The notes under the pieces were generated by a model. That model was given only the letters and a program-made list of their open reading frames with translations. It was not told the origin of the DNA and did no database searches. 64,000 nucleotides of DNA from assembly GCF_009498455.1 (NCBI RefSeq), contig NZ_CP045644.1:3723001-3787000 (forward strand). The letters are read 5' to 3'. The stretch's first letter is position 1, and each line of letters begins with the position of its first letter. Positions 35,842 to 46,723 of this stretch are shown here, one piece after another. The translations under genes were made by a program, and so were the position numbers. This stretch comes from Variovorax paradoxus (GTDB lineage: Bacteria > Pseudomonadota > Gammaproteobacteria > Burkholderiales > Burkholderiaceae_C).

Positions 35842-35880
35842 GGCCCTCACCCCGACCCTCTCCCGCGAGCAGGAGAGGGA
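35842..35880. repeat. REP-like palindromic element, right copy
   Basis: CCCTCACCCCGA leads into CCCTCTCC (35856-35863) pairing with GGAGAGGG (35872-35879). It is inverted relative to the left copy, so the two form a head-to-head pair in the mog-darP gap, as in bacterial interspersed mosaic elements. Confidence 0.7.
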
Positions 35881-35902
35881 GAAAGTCAAAAAGGCCGGAC
35901 GC

Positions 35903-36562
35903 TCATGCGTCTTCTTCGCGGTCCTGCGCCGCAGCCGCTTCGGCGTGGTCGGCGCCGCCATGCACCGCCAGCTGCGCACGCACAAGCTGAAAGATCTCGC
36001 GATACGCCTTGCCCTGGCGCGGCGCTTCGCCGGCGGGGCCGGACTTCAGGTCTTTGCGGGCCTGGCGCACGAGAGCGCGCAGCTGCTGCGAGTCGGTGGC
36101 GGGGTGGGTTTCGATCCAGCCGCCGAGGGCGTCGTCGTCGGCGATGAGGCGTTCGCGCCAGCGCTCGGCCTCGTGCAGCGCGGCGGCTTCGGCGGCCGGC
36201 ACGGTGTTCTGCTCGACCAGCGCGAGCTTGACGGCCTCGAGCGTGGGCTCGTCGAGCTTGCGCATCAGCTTGCCGATGAACTGCATCTGGCGGCGTTTGC
36301 CCTCGAAATTGGTGATGCGCTTGGCCTCGGTGATGGCATCGACGAGCTTTTCGCCCAGCGGCAGTGCATCGAACAGGGCCGCGCGCAGGCCGAGCAGCTC
36401 CTCGCCGAGCTTTTGTAGTTCGTCGCTCTCGCGCTTGAGTTCGGTACGGCTGGCTTCGTCGGTGCCGCCCTTGAGCTCGCGCTTGAGCTCAAGGTCGAGT
36501 TCGCTGCCTTCGGCAACGAAGTGGCCACGGACGAAATAGCCTTTTTTGGGTTTGCGGGACAT
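35903..36562 (-). CDS. darP: Ribosome-associated protein DarP (YjgA, DUF615)
   Basis: This 219-residue cytosolic protein belongs to the DUF615/YjgA family, shown in E. coli to help assemble the 50S subunit. The signature begins MSRKPKKGYFVRGHFV and continues with LGEELLGLRAALFDALPLGEKLVDAI and NFEGKRRQMQFIGKLMR, which match the family closely. The C-terminus has an acidic tail. The start is placed at MSRKPKK rather than at an upstream ATG. It is divergent from pmbA, the same neighbourhood as in E. coli (yjgA-pmbA), with 98 bases between. Confidence 0.92.
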   Translation of the reverse strand: MSRKPKKGYFVRGHFVAEGSELDLELKRELKGGTDEASRTELKRESDELQKLGEELLGLRAALFDALPLGEKLVDAITEAKRITNFEGKRRQMQFIGKLMRKLDEPTLEAVKLALVEQNTVPAAEAAALHEAERWRERLIADDDALGGWIETHPATDSQQLRALVRQARKDLKSGPAGEAPRQGKAYREIFQLVRAQLAVHGGADHAEAAAAQDREEDA

Positions 36563-36660
36563 GGGGTGGATTCTGGGCTGCGCCGTGCGGCGCTGCAACG
36601 CGCACAGGGGGCGCGGAAGGGAAAACGTGAAACAGGGGGCGCAAGTATCATAGCCACCAC

Positions 36661-38031
36661 ATGACGACATCCTCCTCGCGCGCCGATTCCGGCTTCGCCT
36701 ACAGCCGTTCCTTCTTCGAAAACCTGGTCGATTCGGCCCTGGCCCACGCCAAAAAGCTCGGGGCCACCGACGCCGGCGCCGAGGCCTCCGAGGGCTGCGG
36801 CCTGAGCGTCTCGGTGCGCAAGGGCGAACTCGAGAACGTCGAGCGCAACCGCGACAAGTCGCTGGGCATCACGGTCTACGTGGGCCACCGCCGCGGCAAC
36901 GCCAGCACCTCCGACTTCTCAGAGGCGGCCATCGCCCGCACCGTGCAGGCGGCCTACGACATCGCCCGCTTCACGGCCGAAGACCCGGTGAGCGGCCTGC
37001 CCGACGAAGACGACATCGCCAAGGTGCACCCCGAGCTCGACCTGTTCCACCCCTGGGCCGTGACCAGCGAGCAGGCCGCGGCCATGGCGCTGGAGTGCGA
37101 GGCAGCGGCGCTGTCGACCGACAAGCGCATCACCAACAGCGAAGGCGCCGGCGTCTCGGCGCAGCAGAGCCATTTCTTCAGCGCCCACACGCACGGTTTT
37201 CGCGGCGGCTACGCCAGCTCGCGGCACTCGATTTCGGTGGCGCCCATCGCCGGCAAGGGCGACGGCATGCAGCGCGACGCCTGGTACAGCTCGATGCGCT
37301 CGGCCGACGAACTCGCCAGCCCGCAGGCCGTGGGCCGCTACGCCGCCGAACGGGCGCTGAGCCGTCTCAAGTCGCGCAAGATCAAGACCACCGAATGCCC
37401 GGTGCTGTTCGAGTCGCCGCTGGCCGTGGGCCTCTTGGGCGGGCTGGTGCAGGCCGTGAGCGGCGGGGCGCTGTACCGCAAGAGCACCTTCCTGCTCGAT
37501 TCGCTGGGCAAGCCCGTGCTGCCCAAGCACGTCGACATTGCCGAAGACCCGCACGTGATGCGCGGCAAGGGCAGCTCGCCCTTCGACGACGAAGGCGTGG
37601 TCACCCGCGCACGCAAGGTGGTCGATGCCGGCCGCCTCGAAGGCTACTTTCTCTCGACCTACTCGGCACGCAAGCTGGGCATGAAGACCACCGGCAACGC
37701 CGGCGGCTCGCACAACCTGACGCTGAGCTCGCGCCTCACGAAGCACGGCGACGACCTCGACGCCATGCTGGCCAAGCTGGGCACGGGCCTGTTCGTCATC
37801 GAGCTGATGGGGCAGGGCGTGAACTACGTGACCGGCGACTACTCGCGCGGCGCGAGCGGTTTCTGGGTCGAAAAAGGCCGCATCGCCTTTCCAGTGGAAG
37901 AAATCACAATTGCCGGCAATTTGCGCGACATGCTCATGGGAATCGAGGCGATTGGCGCAGATGCTTACACTTTCGGCGCAAAAACCACGGGGTCGATCCT
38001 GGTCAACCGCATGAAGGTGGCCGGCGCCTGA
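36661..38031 (+). CDS. pmbA: Metalloprotease PmbA/TldE
   Basis: The 456-residue product is the TldE/PmbA subunit, which acts with TldD in peptide processing and in breaking down the CcdA antitoxin and maturing microcin B17 in E. coli. The middle contains SGGALYRKSTFLLDSLGK, and the C-terminal part has ELMGQGVNYVTGDYSRGASG, which is diagnostic for the family. TldE lacks the zinc-binding HExxxH of TldD, and none is seen here. Length is normal. TldD is not in the window. The ATG lies directly after a divergent promoter region shared with darP. Confidence 0.93.
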   Translation: MTTSSSRADSGFAYSRSFFENLVDSALAHAKKLGATDAGAEASEGCGLSVSVRKGELENVERNRDKSLGITVYVGHRRGNASTSDFSEAAIARTVQAAYDIARFTAEDPVSGLPDEDDIAKVHPELDLFHPWAVTSEQAAAMALECEAAALSTDKRITNSEGAGVSAQQSHFFSAHTHGFRGGYASSRHSISVAPIAGKGDGMQRDAWYSSMRSADELASPQAVGRYAAERALSRLKSRKIKTTECPVLFESPLAVGLLGGLVQAVSGGALYRKSTFLLDSLGKPVLPKHVDIAEDPHVMRGKGSSPFDDEGVVTRARKVVDAGRLEGYFLSTYSARKLGMKTTGNAGGSHNLTLSSRLTKHGDDLDAMLAKLGTGLFVIELMGQGVNYVTGDYSRGASGFWVEKGRIAFPVEEITIAGNLRDMLMGIEAIGADAYTFGAKTTGSILVNRMKVAGA

Positions 38032-38096
38032 CAGGCGCCGCCCCGGCACGGCGCTGGCTCGACGACCTCCGATTTCAAAGACAGGGGGGACAGGAA

Positions 38097-39041
38097 ATGA
38101 GCAAAACCAGCGCCGTGCGCAAGCCGGCCCTCGAACACGAACTCTTGCGCGACCCGCGCCTGGGCTTCGAGCCGGCGAGCCAGAGCTCGGTGCGCTGCCT
38201 GCAGCACGGCGTGCCCTGGCCCTTCGACTGCTGGCACTACCACGACGAGTTCGAGTTGCAGTGCATCAACCGCACCAGCGGCGACGCATTCGTGGGCAAC
38301 CACATCGGCCATTTCGAGCCCGGCTATGTGGCCCTGGTGGGCGGGCGTCTGCCCCACACCTGGATCTCGCACGACGTGCCGCCCGAAGGCGTGCCCCACC
38401 GCAGCATGGTGATCCACTTTCGCGACGAACCGCTGCGCAAGGGTGTCGACCTGTTCCCCGAACTCGAAGCGGTGCTGCCGATGCTTGATCGCGCCAGGCT
38501 GGGCATCGAGTTCTTCGGCATCGGCGACCTCGTGCGCGAGCGCTTCGTGCGCGTGCAGAAGCAGGAGGGCATGGCGCGGCTGTCGGAGTTCATCGGCCTG
38601 CTGCACGAGCTGGCGAACTGGAGCGACTGGCGCCAGATTTCCAGCAACGCCGAGCCCACCGACGAAGACCCCACGGCCAACACCCGCATGCGCCGCGTGC
38701 TCGACCATTTGCACGCGCACCTGGCCGAAGAGCTGTCGCTGCCCGCCGTGTCGGCCATCGCCAACATGGCCGAAAGCAGCTTCTCGCGCTACTTTCACAA
38801 GCACATGGGCAGCACCTTCACCGACTTCGTCACGCGGCTGCGCATCACGAAGGCCTGCGAGATGCTGCAGGTGTCCGACCGGCTGGTCAGCGAGATCTGC
38901 TACGAGGTGGGGTTTGCGAACCTGGCCAACTTCAACCGCCGCTTCCTGCAGCTCAAGGGCATGACGCCCTCGGCTTACCGGCAGCAGGCGCAGGGCCGCT
39001 TCGGCCTGCGCAGCGCGCACAACACCCCGCTCGCCGCCTGA
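38097..39041 (+). CDS. AraC-family regulator, probably of the polyol importer
   Basis: This 314-residue regulator has an N-terminal cupin-like ligand domain (FDCWHYHDEFELQCIN and the following GYVALVGGRLPH) and a C-terminal double helix-turn-helix (about residues 205-300) with ANMAESSFSRYFHKHMGSTF and the second helix YEVGFANLANFNRRFLQLKG. The AGGAAATG ribosome site and ATG at 38097 decide the start. It sits immediately before, and in the same direction as, the ABC importer and dehydrogenase, so control of polyol uptake is likely but inferred from position. A hairpin at 39063-39086 separates it from the importer. Confidence 0.88.
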   Translation: MSKTSAVRKPALEHELLRDPRLGFEPASQSSVRCLQHGVPWPFDCWHYHDEFELQCINRTSGDAFVGNHIGHFEPGYVALVGGRLPHTWISHDVPPEGVPHRSMVIHFRDEPLRKGVDLFPELEAVLPMLDRARLGIEFFGIGDLVRERFVRVQKQEGMARLSEFIGLLHELANWSDWRQISSNAEPTDEDPTANTRMRRVLDHLHAHLAEELSLPAVSAIANMAESSFSRYFHKHMGSTFTDFVTRLRITKACEMLQVSDRLVSEICYEVGFANLANFNRRFLQLKGMTPSAYRQQAQGRFGLRSAHNTPLAA

Positions 39042-39062
39042 TCCTGCCCTGATACGGGTTTG

Positions 39063-39086
39063 CCTCTCGGGCGAAACCCCGAGAGG
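39063..39086 (+). terminator. Hairpin after the AraC gene
   Basis: CCTCTCGG (39063-39070) pairs perfectly with CCGAGAGG (39079-39086) around an 8-base loop, 21 bases after the araC-type stop. There is no U-run, so termination would be weak or Rho-assisted. Confidence 0.5.
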
Positions 39087-39216
39087 GCTTGGCATCAAAG
39101 TATCAGGCGCCCGGTGGGCGTGTACGCAGCCCCCCGGAGCGGCCGCCTAACCTTCGTTTCGCTGCATTTGTCGACATTTCGTTGGCAATTTGCACCGACA
39201 ACGAAGGAGACACGAC

Positions 39217-40488
39217 ATGCCGCTTCCCCCCACGTACCGTCTGGCCGGCCTCGCGCTGGCGCTCGCCACGCTGGCGCCCGCCGCGTTGGCCCAGGTCTGC
39301 AAGGAGGACGTGCGCGTCCTGTCGCAGCCGCGCGAAGGCCTGACGCTGCTCGAGAAATCGAAGGACGAGTTCAAGCGCCTGAGCGGAGCCTCGTTCAGCG
39401 TGGACAACCTCAACGAGAACGACCGCCGCGCCAAGTCGCGCGCCGATGCGTCCACGGTCGGCAAGTACCACGTGTACTACGTCGACGAGGCCAACGTGGC
39501 GCAGTTCGTCCAGTCGAAGTGGATCGTGCCGCTCACGCCGTACTACCCGGCCAGCTACGACTACGCCGATTTCGACGCCGGCCGCCAGAAGGTCGCAACC
39601 TTCGCCGGCCAGACCTGGTTCGCGCCGCTCACCGGCGGCGGCGACCTCATGGTCTATCGCAAGGATTTGCTCGAGAAGGCGGGCATCAAGCCGCCGGCCA
39701 CGCTCGACGAGTTCGTGGCGGCCGTGAAGAAGCTCAACGACCCGGCCAACGGCATCTATGGCGTGGCCCTGCGCGGCCAGCGCGGCTCGGGTGCCAACGT
39801 GTGGCGCTGGATGCCGTTCTTCCGCGGCTACGGCGGCCAGTGGTTCGACGGCGACAAGCCGGTCTTCAACTCGCCCGCCGCCGTGAAGGCGACGCAGACC
39901 TACCTCGATCTCTTCAAGTACTCCGCGCCCGGCACCAAGACCGGCGGATGGGACGAATCGACCGGCGCCTTCCTGGCCGGCAAGGTCGCGATCCTGGTCG
40001 AATCCACGCCGCTCGCGGGCAACGCGCTCGACCCCAAGATGTCCACGGTGGTCGGCAAGATCGCCTACGCCGTGCCGCCCGCGCCGCTCACCGGTGGCGG
40101 CTACGGCCACGGCCTGGCCATCGGCGCACGCGCCAACAAGACCGAAGACGCCAAGAAGTGCGCGGGCCTGTTCATTGCCTGGGCCACGTCCAAGGAGAAC
40201 GAGCGGCGCCGCCTGGCGGAAGGCCAGTTCGGCGAACTCAACCGCACCAGCGTGCTCGGCAGCCCCGAGTTCGCCCAGCGCTACGGCGCCGACCTGGGCA
40301 AGGCGCTGGCCGACACCGGCAAGGTCACGGCCGTGAACTTCTGGCAAGACCCGGCCTGGCCCGATCTGGGCGACCGCTGGGGGATCATTCTTGAAGAGCT
40401 GATCACTGGCTCGCGCACCGACATCCAGGGCGGGCTCGACGAACTCGACGCCTACGCCAAGCAGCTGATCGCGCGTCGCAAGAAGTGA
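39217..40488 (+). CDS. ABC importer substrate-binding protein, sugar/polyol type
   Basis: The product (423 residues) is the periplasmic binding protein of a carbohydrate ABC importer. A signal peptide ends at AALAQ, and the mature protein begins VCKEDVRVLSQPREG. The region WFAPLTGGGDLMVYRKDLLEKAGI and the later AFLAGKVAILVESTPLAGNA place it in the extracellular solute-binding family 1, in the group that serves sorbitol/mannitol or xylitol systems. AAGGAGA seven bases upstream fixes the ATG at 39217. It is followed by two permeases and an ATPase in one run. The substrate is not readable from sequence; a sugar alcohol is inferred from the dehydrogenase downstream. Confidence 0.88.
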   Translation: MPLPPTYRLAGLALALATLAPAALAQVCKEDVRVLSQPREGLTLLEKSKDEFKRLSGASFSVDNLNENDRRAKSRADASTVGKYHVYYVDEANVAQFVQSKWIVPLTPYYPASYDYADFDAGRQKVATFAGQTWFAPLTGGGDLMVYRKDLLEKAGIKPPATLDEFVAAVKKLNDPANGIYGVALRGQRGSGANVWRWMPFFRGYGGQWFDGDKPVFNSPAAVKATQTYLDLFKYSAPGTKTGGWDESTGAFLAGKVAILVESTPLAGNALDPKMSTVVGKIAYAVPPAPLTGGGYGHGLAIGARANKTEDAKKCAGLFIAWATSKENERRRLAEGQFGELNRTSVLGSPEFAQRYGADLGKALADTGKVTAVNFWQDPAWPDLGDRWGIILEELITGSRTDIQGGLDELDAYAKQLIARRKK

Positions 40489-40490
40489 GC

Positions 40491-41360
40491 ATGCGTTCCC
40501 ACACCACACGGCTGCCGGCCGTGTTCATCGGGCCGGGGCTGCTCGTGCTGGCCGTGCTGGCGCTGGTGCCGACGGTGTTCGCCATCGCCATCTCGCTGCA
40601 GGACCGCGAGCTGGGCCAAGCCGACACCGGCTGGGTCTGGTTCAGCAACTACGTGCAGCTGTTCTCGGACCGGCGCTTTCTGAACTCGGTGCGCGTGTCG
40701 CTGGTGTGGGAGGTGCTGACCGTCAGCGCCACCATGGCGCTGGCCGTGCTCATGGGCACGCTGATGCACCGCTGCACCACGCCGCGCTGGCGCCAGGTGC
40801 TGTCGATGCTGTTCATCGTGCCGGTGCTGCTGCCGCGCGTGTCGGCCGCCTTCGTCTGGAAGTTCGCCTTCCATCCGCTGTTCGGCCTCGTGACCTGGCC
40901 GTACAAGGCGATCACCGGCGAGCCGCTCGACCTGTTCGCCGACCCGGTGCTGGCGCTGCTGACGGTGGCCTTCGTCGACGTGTGGCAGTGGGGGCTGTTT
41001 TTCGCCGTCATCGTGCTGAAGCTGCTCGAAACTTTGCCGCCGCAGCCCTTCGAGGCCGCGCGCCTGGACCACGCGACAACGTGGGAGGTGTATGCCTACG
41101 TGGCGCTGCCGATGCTGAAGGCGCCGCTCATCAGCCTGACCTTCGTGAAGATGGTGGAGTCGCTGCGCGCCTTCGACCTCATCTACGTGATGACGCGCGG
41201 CGGCCCCGGCATTTCGACCGAGACGCTCGACATGTACGCCTTCTCGCAGGGCTTCATCGAGTCGGGCCGCATCTCGTACGCGTCGAGCATGGCGGTGCTG
41301 ATGATGGTCGCCTCGACGGTCGCGTTCACCTACATCTGGAAATGGACCAAGCCGTCATGA
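40491..41360 (+). CDS. ABC importer permease 1
   Basis: The 289-residue product has six hydrophobic segments and the cytoplasmic coupling motif ARLDHATTWEVYAYVALP (the EAA-loop) expected of MalF/UgpA-type permeases. It lies at the 3' end of the binding-protein gene: the stop of that gene is two bases before this ATG, and a GTG at 40485 would give a start two codons longer. The next permease starts in its stop codon as ATGA, so the two would be made together as a heterodimer. The product lies in the inner membrane. Confidence 0.9.
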   Translation: MRSHTTRLPAVFIGPGLLVLAVLALVPTVFAIAISLQDRELGQADTGWVWFSNYVQLFSDRRFLNSVRVSLVWEVLTVSATMALAVLMGTLMHRCTTPRWRQVLSMLFIVPVLLPRVSAAFVWKFAFHPLFGLVTWPYKAITGEPLDLFADPVLALLTVAFVDVWQWGLFFAVIVLKLLETLPPQPFEAARLDHATTWEVYAYVALPMLKAPLISLTFVKMVESLRAFDLIYVMTRGGPGISTETLDMYAFSQGFIESGRISYASSMAVLMMVASTVAFTYIWKWTKPS

Positions 41361-42180
41361 AGAACCTTGCCATCGGAACCTTGCTGGCGCGGCTGGCGCT
41401 CATCGCTGCGGGACTTTCGGCGCTCGTGCCTGTGCTCTGGACCTTTCTCAATTCGTTCAAGAACCGGGTCGACATCGTCTCGTCGGTGCCGAAGTTCTTC
41501 TTCACGCCCACGCTGGACAACTACCTCTACGTGCTGAACCGCGAGGCCGTGGGCGCGGGGCTGCTCAACTCGATCGTGGTGGTCGGCGCGGCGGTGATCA
41601 TCGGCGCGCTGCTGGGCCTGCCTGCGGCCTACGCGCTGGCGCGCTACCCGCTGCGCTGGGGCAACGACATCCAGTTCTTCGTGCTGTCGATGCGCTTTTT
41701 GCCGCCGGTGGCCGTGGCGATTCCGCTCATGGTGATCTGGCTGCAGCTGGAGCTGTACGACACGCGCGTCGCGCTCATTGCCACGTACACGCTGCTCACG
41801 CTCTCGACGGTGATCTGGCTCGCCATTCCGGCCTTCAAGGCGGTGCCCAAGGAAGTGGAAGAGGCGGGCCGCGTCGACGGCTACGGGCCCTACGCGATCT
41901 TCTTTCGCATCGCGCTGCCGATTGCCGCGCGCTCGCTCGTGGGCGCCATCGCCTTCGGCTTCGTGCTGGTGTGGAACGAGTTCCTCATCGCACTGATGCT
42001 CACCACCTCGGAGGCCAAGACGCTGCCCATCGTGGCGTCGGAACTCAGCCAGCTCGGGCGCGATGTGCCGTGGGGCATCTTGAATGCCTCGGTCATCTTG
42101 CTGTCGCTGCCGCCGCTGCTCATGGTGGGCGTGCTGAGCGGCTTTCTCAATGCCGCGTTCAAGCGCAAGCGGGAGGCTGC

Positions 42181-42184
<4 letters not shown>
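41357..42184 (+). CDS. ABC importer permease 2
   Basis: This 275-residue inner-membrane permease pairs with the preceding one. Six membrane segments and the EAA-loop EEAGRVDGYGPYAIFFRIALP are present, together with SMRFLPPVAVAIPLMVIW typical of the MalG/UgpE class. The ATG overlaps the stop of permease 1 (ATGA at 41357-41360), and the ATPase gene overlaps its end in the same way (42181-42184). This tight packing shows a single translationally coupled operon. Confidence 0.9.
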
Positions 42185-43326
<1,142 letters not shown>

Positions 43327-43369
43327 GCCGCCGTTCCCTTCGTTTCACACTCCCTCACCGAAAGATTCA

Positions 43370-44419
43370 ATGAAAGCACTGGTTCTGGAAAAGGCGCACG
43401 AGATCACGCTGCGCGACATCGACGTGGCGCTGCACCTCGGCCCGCGCGACGTGAAGATCCGCATGCACACCGTGGGCGTGTGCGGCAGCGACGTTCACTA
43501 CTACCAGCACGGCGGCATCGGCCCCTACGTTGTCGATGCGCCCATGATCCTCGGCCACGAGGCCTCGGGCGTGGTGGCCGAGGTGGGCACTGAAGTCACG
43601 CACCTGAAGCCCGGCGACCGCGTCTGCATGGAGCCCGGCATTCCCGACATGGACTCGCGCGCCGTGCGCGAAGGCTTCTACAACCTCGACCCTGCGGTGC
43701 GCTTCTGGGCCACGCCGCCGATCCACGGCTGCCTCACGCCGTTCGTGGTGCACCCGGCGGCCTTCACCTTCCGCCTGCCCGACAACGTGAGCTTCGGCGA
43801 AGGCGCCATCGTCGAGCCGCTGGCCATCGGCCTGCAGGCCGCGAAGAAGGCGGCGCTGAAGCCGGGCGACGTGGCGGTGGTCATCGGCGCCGGCACCATC
43901 GGCGCGATGACCGCGCTGGCCGCGCTCGCGGGCGGCGCGGCGCGCGTGATCCTGGCCGACCTCGTGCCCGAGAAGCTGGCGCTGTTCGCGAACAACCCGG
44001 CGGTGACGACGGTCGACGTGCGCAGCGCCAGCCTCGCCGACACCGTGCAGGCGCTCACCGACGGCTGGGGCGCGAACGTGGTCTTCGAAGCCAGCGGCAG
44101 CACGCGCGCCTTCGACCACGTGTTCGACCTGCTGTGCCCCGGCGGCTGCCTCGTGCTGGTGGGCATACCCGCCGCGAAGGTGGCTTTCGACATCGTCGCG
44201 ATCCAGGCGAAGGAGGCGCGCATCGAGTCGGTGTTCCGCTACGCCAACATCTTCCCGCGCGCGCTGGCACTCATCGCGTCGGGGCAGGTCGACGTGAAGC
44301 CCTTCATCTCGCGCACCTTCGCGTTCGAGGACGGCATCGCCGCGTTCGAGGAGGCCGCGGCCGGGCGCGTCACCGATGTGAAGATCCAGATCGAATTTCC
44401 CGCCGCCGAAGCGGCCTGA
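43370..44419 (+). CDS. Zinc-dependent xylitol/sorbitol dehydrogenase-like enzyme
   Basis: This 349-residue medium-chain dehydrogenase would oxidise a sugar alcohol to a ketose with NAD(P)+. The catalytic zinc residues are present in [10 protein letters not shown] and GHEASGVV, and the Rossmann motif is [10 protein letters not shown]. The loop that normally holds four cysteines for structural zinc has none ([29 protein letters not shown]), as in bacterial xylitol dehydrogenases. Position after a polyol-type ABC importer supports the role. The exact substrate cannot be told from sequence. The gene starts at ATG 43370, after a 43-base gap from the ATPase gene. Confidence 0.85.
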   Translation: MKALVLEKAHEITLRDIDVALHLGPRDVKIRMHTVGVCGSDVHYYQHGGIGPYVVDAPMILGHEASGVVAEVGTEVTHLKPGDRVCMEPGIPDMDSRAVREGFYNLDPAVRFWATPPIHGCLTPFVVHPAAFTFRLPDNVSFGEGAIVEPLAIGLQAAKKAALKPGDVAVVIGAGTIGAMTALAALAGGAARVILADLVPEKLALFANNPAVTTVDVRSASLADTVQALTDGWGANVVFEASGSTRAFDHVFDLLCPGGCLVLVGIPAAKVAFDIVAIQAKEARIESVFRYANIFPRALALIASGQVDVKPFISRTFAFEDGIAAFEEAAAGRVTDVKIQIEFPAAEAA

Positions 44420-44527
44420 ACGCCCCGCAAGGGCGCGGGGCAAGGGGAAACGCTGGGGATTGCAGCGGCAGGGCGCGGCTACAGTGGCTGCGCTTTGCCA
44501 CTCGCCGCCTTGCGCGCTTCTTTGCCC

Positions 44528-45355
44528 ATGCTCTTGCCGTTTCGCAATGTCGTTCTCACCGGTGCCTGCGGCGGCCTCGGGCAGGCGCTGGCGCGTGAGC
44601 TGATCGGCAACGGTGCGCGCGTCGCGCTGGTCGGGCTCGACACCGAACGCCTCGCGGCACTCGCTGCCCAAGGTGAAGGGCGCTGCAAGGCCTACACGCC
44701 CGACGTGTCCGACAGCCCCGCCATGCAGGCCATGGCTGCCGACTGGATGCAGCGCTTCGGCCCACCCGACCTCGTGATCGCCAACGCGGGCGTGGCCGGC
44801 GGCTACGACACCGCCGAGGCCGACGACCTCGCCGTGTTCCGCCGCATGCTCGAGATCAACCTGCTCGGCGCGGCCACCACCTTCCAGCCCTTCGTGCAGC
44901 CGATGCGCGCAGCGGGCCGCGGCGCGCTCGTCGGCGTGGCCAGCATCGCGGGCTGGCATGGCATGCCGGGCAACGGCGCTTACTGCGCGAGCAAGGGCGG
45001 CCTGATCCGCTACCTCGAAAGCCTGCGCGCCGAACTGCGCGGCACGGGGCTCACGGTGCACACGGTGAGCCCGGGCTACATCCGCACCGCGCTCACGGCC
45101 GGCAACCGCTTCGCGATGCCGGGGTTGCTCGAAGCCGACGCGGCCGCGCGCCAGCTGCTGGCGGGCTTGGCCGCACGGCGCGAAAAGATCGTGCTGCCGC
45201 GGCGCATCGGCTGGCTGTCGAAAGCGCTCGACCTGTTGCCCGCGCCGCTGCACGACCGCCTCTTGCGTGGCCAGCCGCGCAAGCCGCGCGTGGGCGAGGC
45301 CGGTGCCACGGCCATTCCCGGCCTGAACTCCCAGAAAGAACCTCCCCGCCGATGA
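44528..45355 (+). CDS. Short-chain dehydrogenase/reductase
   Basis: The product (275 residues) has the classical SDR pattern: NAD(P) motif TGACGGLG near the N-terminus, IANAGVAGG, the catalytic serine region GVASIAGW and YCASK (Tyr-x-x-x-Lys), then SPGYIRTAL. It belongs to the ketone/alcohol-interconverting class; the substrate is unknown. The ATG at 44528 gives a normal N-terminus (MLLPFRNVVLTGA); an in-frame TTG at 44495 exists. The end overlaps the flavin monooxygenase gene as ATGA, making it the first gene of a four-gene coupled set. Confidence 0.82.
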   Translation: MLLPFRNVVLTGACGGLGQALARELIGNGARVALVGLDTERLAALAAQGEGRCKAYTPDVSDSPAMQAMAADWMQRFGPPDLVIANAGVAGGYDTAEADDLAVFRRMLEINLLGAATTFQPFVQPMRAAGRGALVGVASIAGWHGMPGNGAYCASKGGLIRYLESLRAELRGTGLTVHTVSPGYIRTALTAGNRFAMPGLLEADAAARQLLAGLAARREKIVLPRRIGWLSKALDLLPAPLHDRLLRGQPRKPRVGEAGATAIPGLNSQKEPPRR

Positions 45356-46689
45356 CGCCTTCTGCTGCCGCCGCCGCCGTTCCCACGCACGAACAGATCG
45401 CCCTCATCGGCGCCGGACCCTCGGGCCTGGCGGGCGCCCGCAATCTGCAGAAGCTCGGCGTTCCGTTCCAGGGCTTCGAGGCGCACAGCGACGTAGGCGG
45501 CCTCTGGGACATCGACAACCCGCGCTCCACGGTCTACCACTCGGCCCACCTGATCTCGAGCAAGCGCACCACCGAGTTCGTCGAGTTCCCGATGGCCGAC
45601 ACCGTGGCCGACTACCCGAGCCACCGCGAGCTGCGCCGCTACTTCAGCGACTTTGCCGACCGCTTCGGCCTGCGCGCGCACTTTCGCTTCGGTACGCGCG
45701 TGCTGCGCGTGGAGCCGGTGAGCGATGCCCCCGACACGCGCTGGCGCGTGAGCGTCGAGGCGCCCGACGGCACGGTCGAGACCGAGGAGTACAAGGGCGT
45801 GGTGATTGCCAACGGCACGCTCTCGGAGCCCAAGCACCCGCAGTTCGAAGGCCACTTCGACGGCGAGCTGCTGCACACCAGCAGCTACAAGCACGCCGAG
45901 CTCTTCAAGGACAAGCGCGTGCTGATCGTCGGCGCGGGCAACTCGGGCTGCGACATCGCGGTCGATGCGGTGCACTACGCGCAGAGCGTCGACCTCTCGG
46001 TGCGGCGCGGCTACTACTTCGTGCCCAAGTACGTGTTCGGCAAGCCGGCCGACACGCTGGGCGGCAAGCGCCCGCTGCCGCCGTGGCTCAAGCAGAAGGT
46101 CGATGCCACCGTGCTGCAGTGGTTCACCGGCGACCCGGTGCGCTTCGGTTTTCCCAAGCCCAACTACAAGATGTACGAGTCGCACCCGGTGGTGAATTCG
46201 CTGGTGCTGCACCACGTGGGCCACGGCGACATCGGCGTGCGCGCCGACATCGCGCGGCTCGCGGGCCGCACCGTGCATTTCAAGGACGGCAGCGCGCGCG
46301 ACTACGACCTGATCCTCACGGCCACGGGCTATGCGCTGCACTACCCGTTCATCGACCGCGAGTTGCTCAACTGGCAGGGCATGGCACCGCGCCTGTACCT
46401 CAACATCTTTTCGCCGCGCTTCGAGACGCTGGGTGTGCTCGGCATGATCGAGGCGAGCGGCATCGGCTGGCAGGGGCGCTACGAGCAGGCCGAACTGCTG
46501 GCGCGCTACTTCCGCGCGCACGCGGCGGGCTCGCCCAAAGCGCCCGCACTGCGTGCTGCGGTGCAGGGGCCGCCGCCCGATCTGTCGGGCGGCTTCAAGT
46601 ACCTGCAGCTGGAGCGCATGGCGTACTACGTCCACAAGGACACCTACCGCGCGGCCGTGCGCCAGGCCGCTGCGTCACTGGCTGACTGA
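45352..46689 (+). CDS. Flavin-containing monooxygenase (FMO/Baeyer-Villiger type)
   Basis: This 445-residue enzyme has two dinucleotide motifs: GAGPSG at residues 20-25 for FAD and VGAGNSG near 193 for NADPH. Between them FEGHFDGELLHTSSYKH resembles the FMO fingerprint FxGxxxHxxxY, with extra residues in the loop, so a class B monooxygenase inserting or adding one oxygen atom is likely. It overlaps the upstream SDR gene as ATGA and is followed 34 bases later by a bile-acid:sodium-symporter-like gene. SDR plus FMO fits oxidation of a hydroxyl to a ketone, then to an ester or N/S-oxide. Confidence 0.85.
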   Translation: MTPSAAAAAVPTHEQIALIGAGPSGLAGARNLQKLGVPFQGFEAHSDVGGLWDIDNPRSTVYHSAHLISSKRTTEFVEFPMADTVADYPSHRELRRYFSDFADRFGLRAHFRFGTRVLRVEPVSDAPDTRWRVSVEAPDGTVETEEYKGVVIANGTLSEPKHPQFEGHFDGELLHTSSYKHAELFKDKRVLIVGAGNSGCDIAVDAVHYAQSVDLSVRRGYYFVPKYVFGKPADTLGGKRPLPPWLKQKVDATVLQWFTGDPVRFGFPKPNYKMYESHPVVNSLVLHHVGHGDIGVRADIARLAGRTVHFKDGSARDYDLILTATGYALHYPFIDRELLNWQGMAPRLYLNIFSPRFETLGVLGMIEASGIGWQGRYEQAELLARYFRAHAAGSPKAPALRAAVQGPPPDLSGGFKYLQLERMAYYVHKDTYRAAVRQAAASLAD

Positions 46690-46723
46690 CTGACCGATCG
46701 TCTTTCTTCACGAGGTTCTCCGC

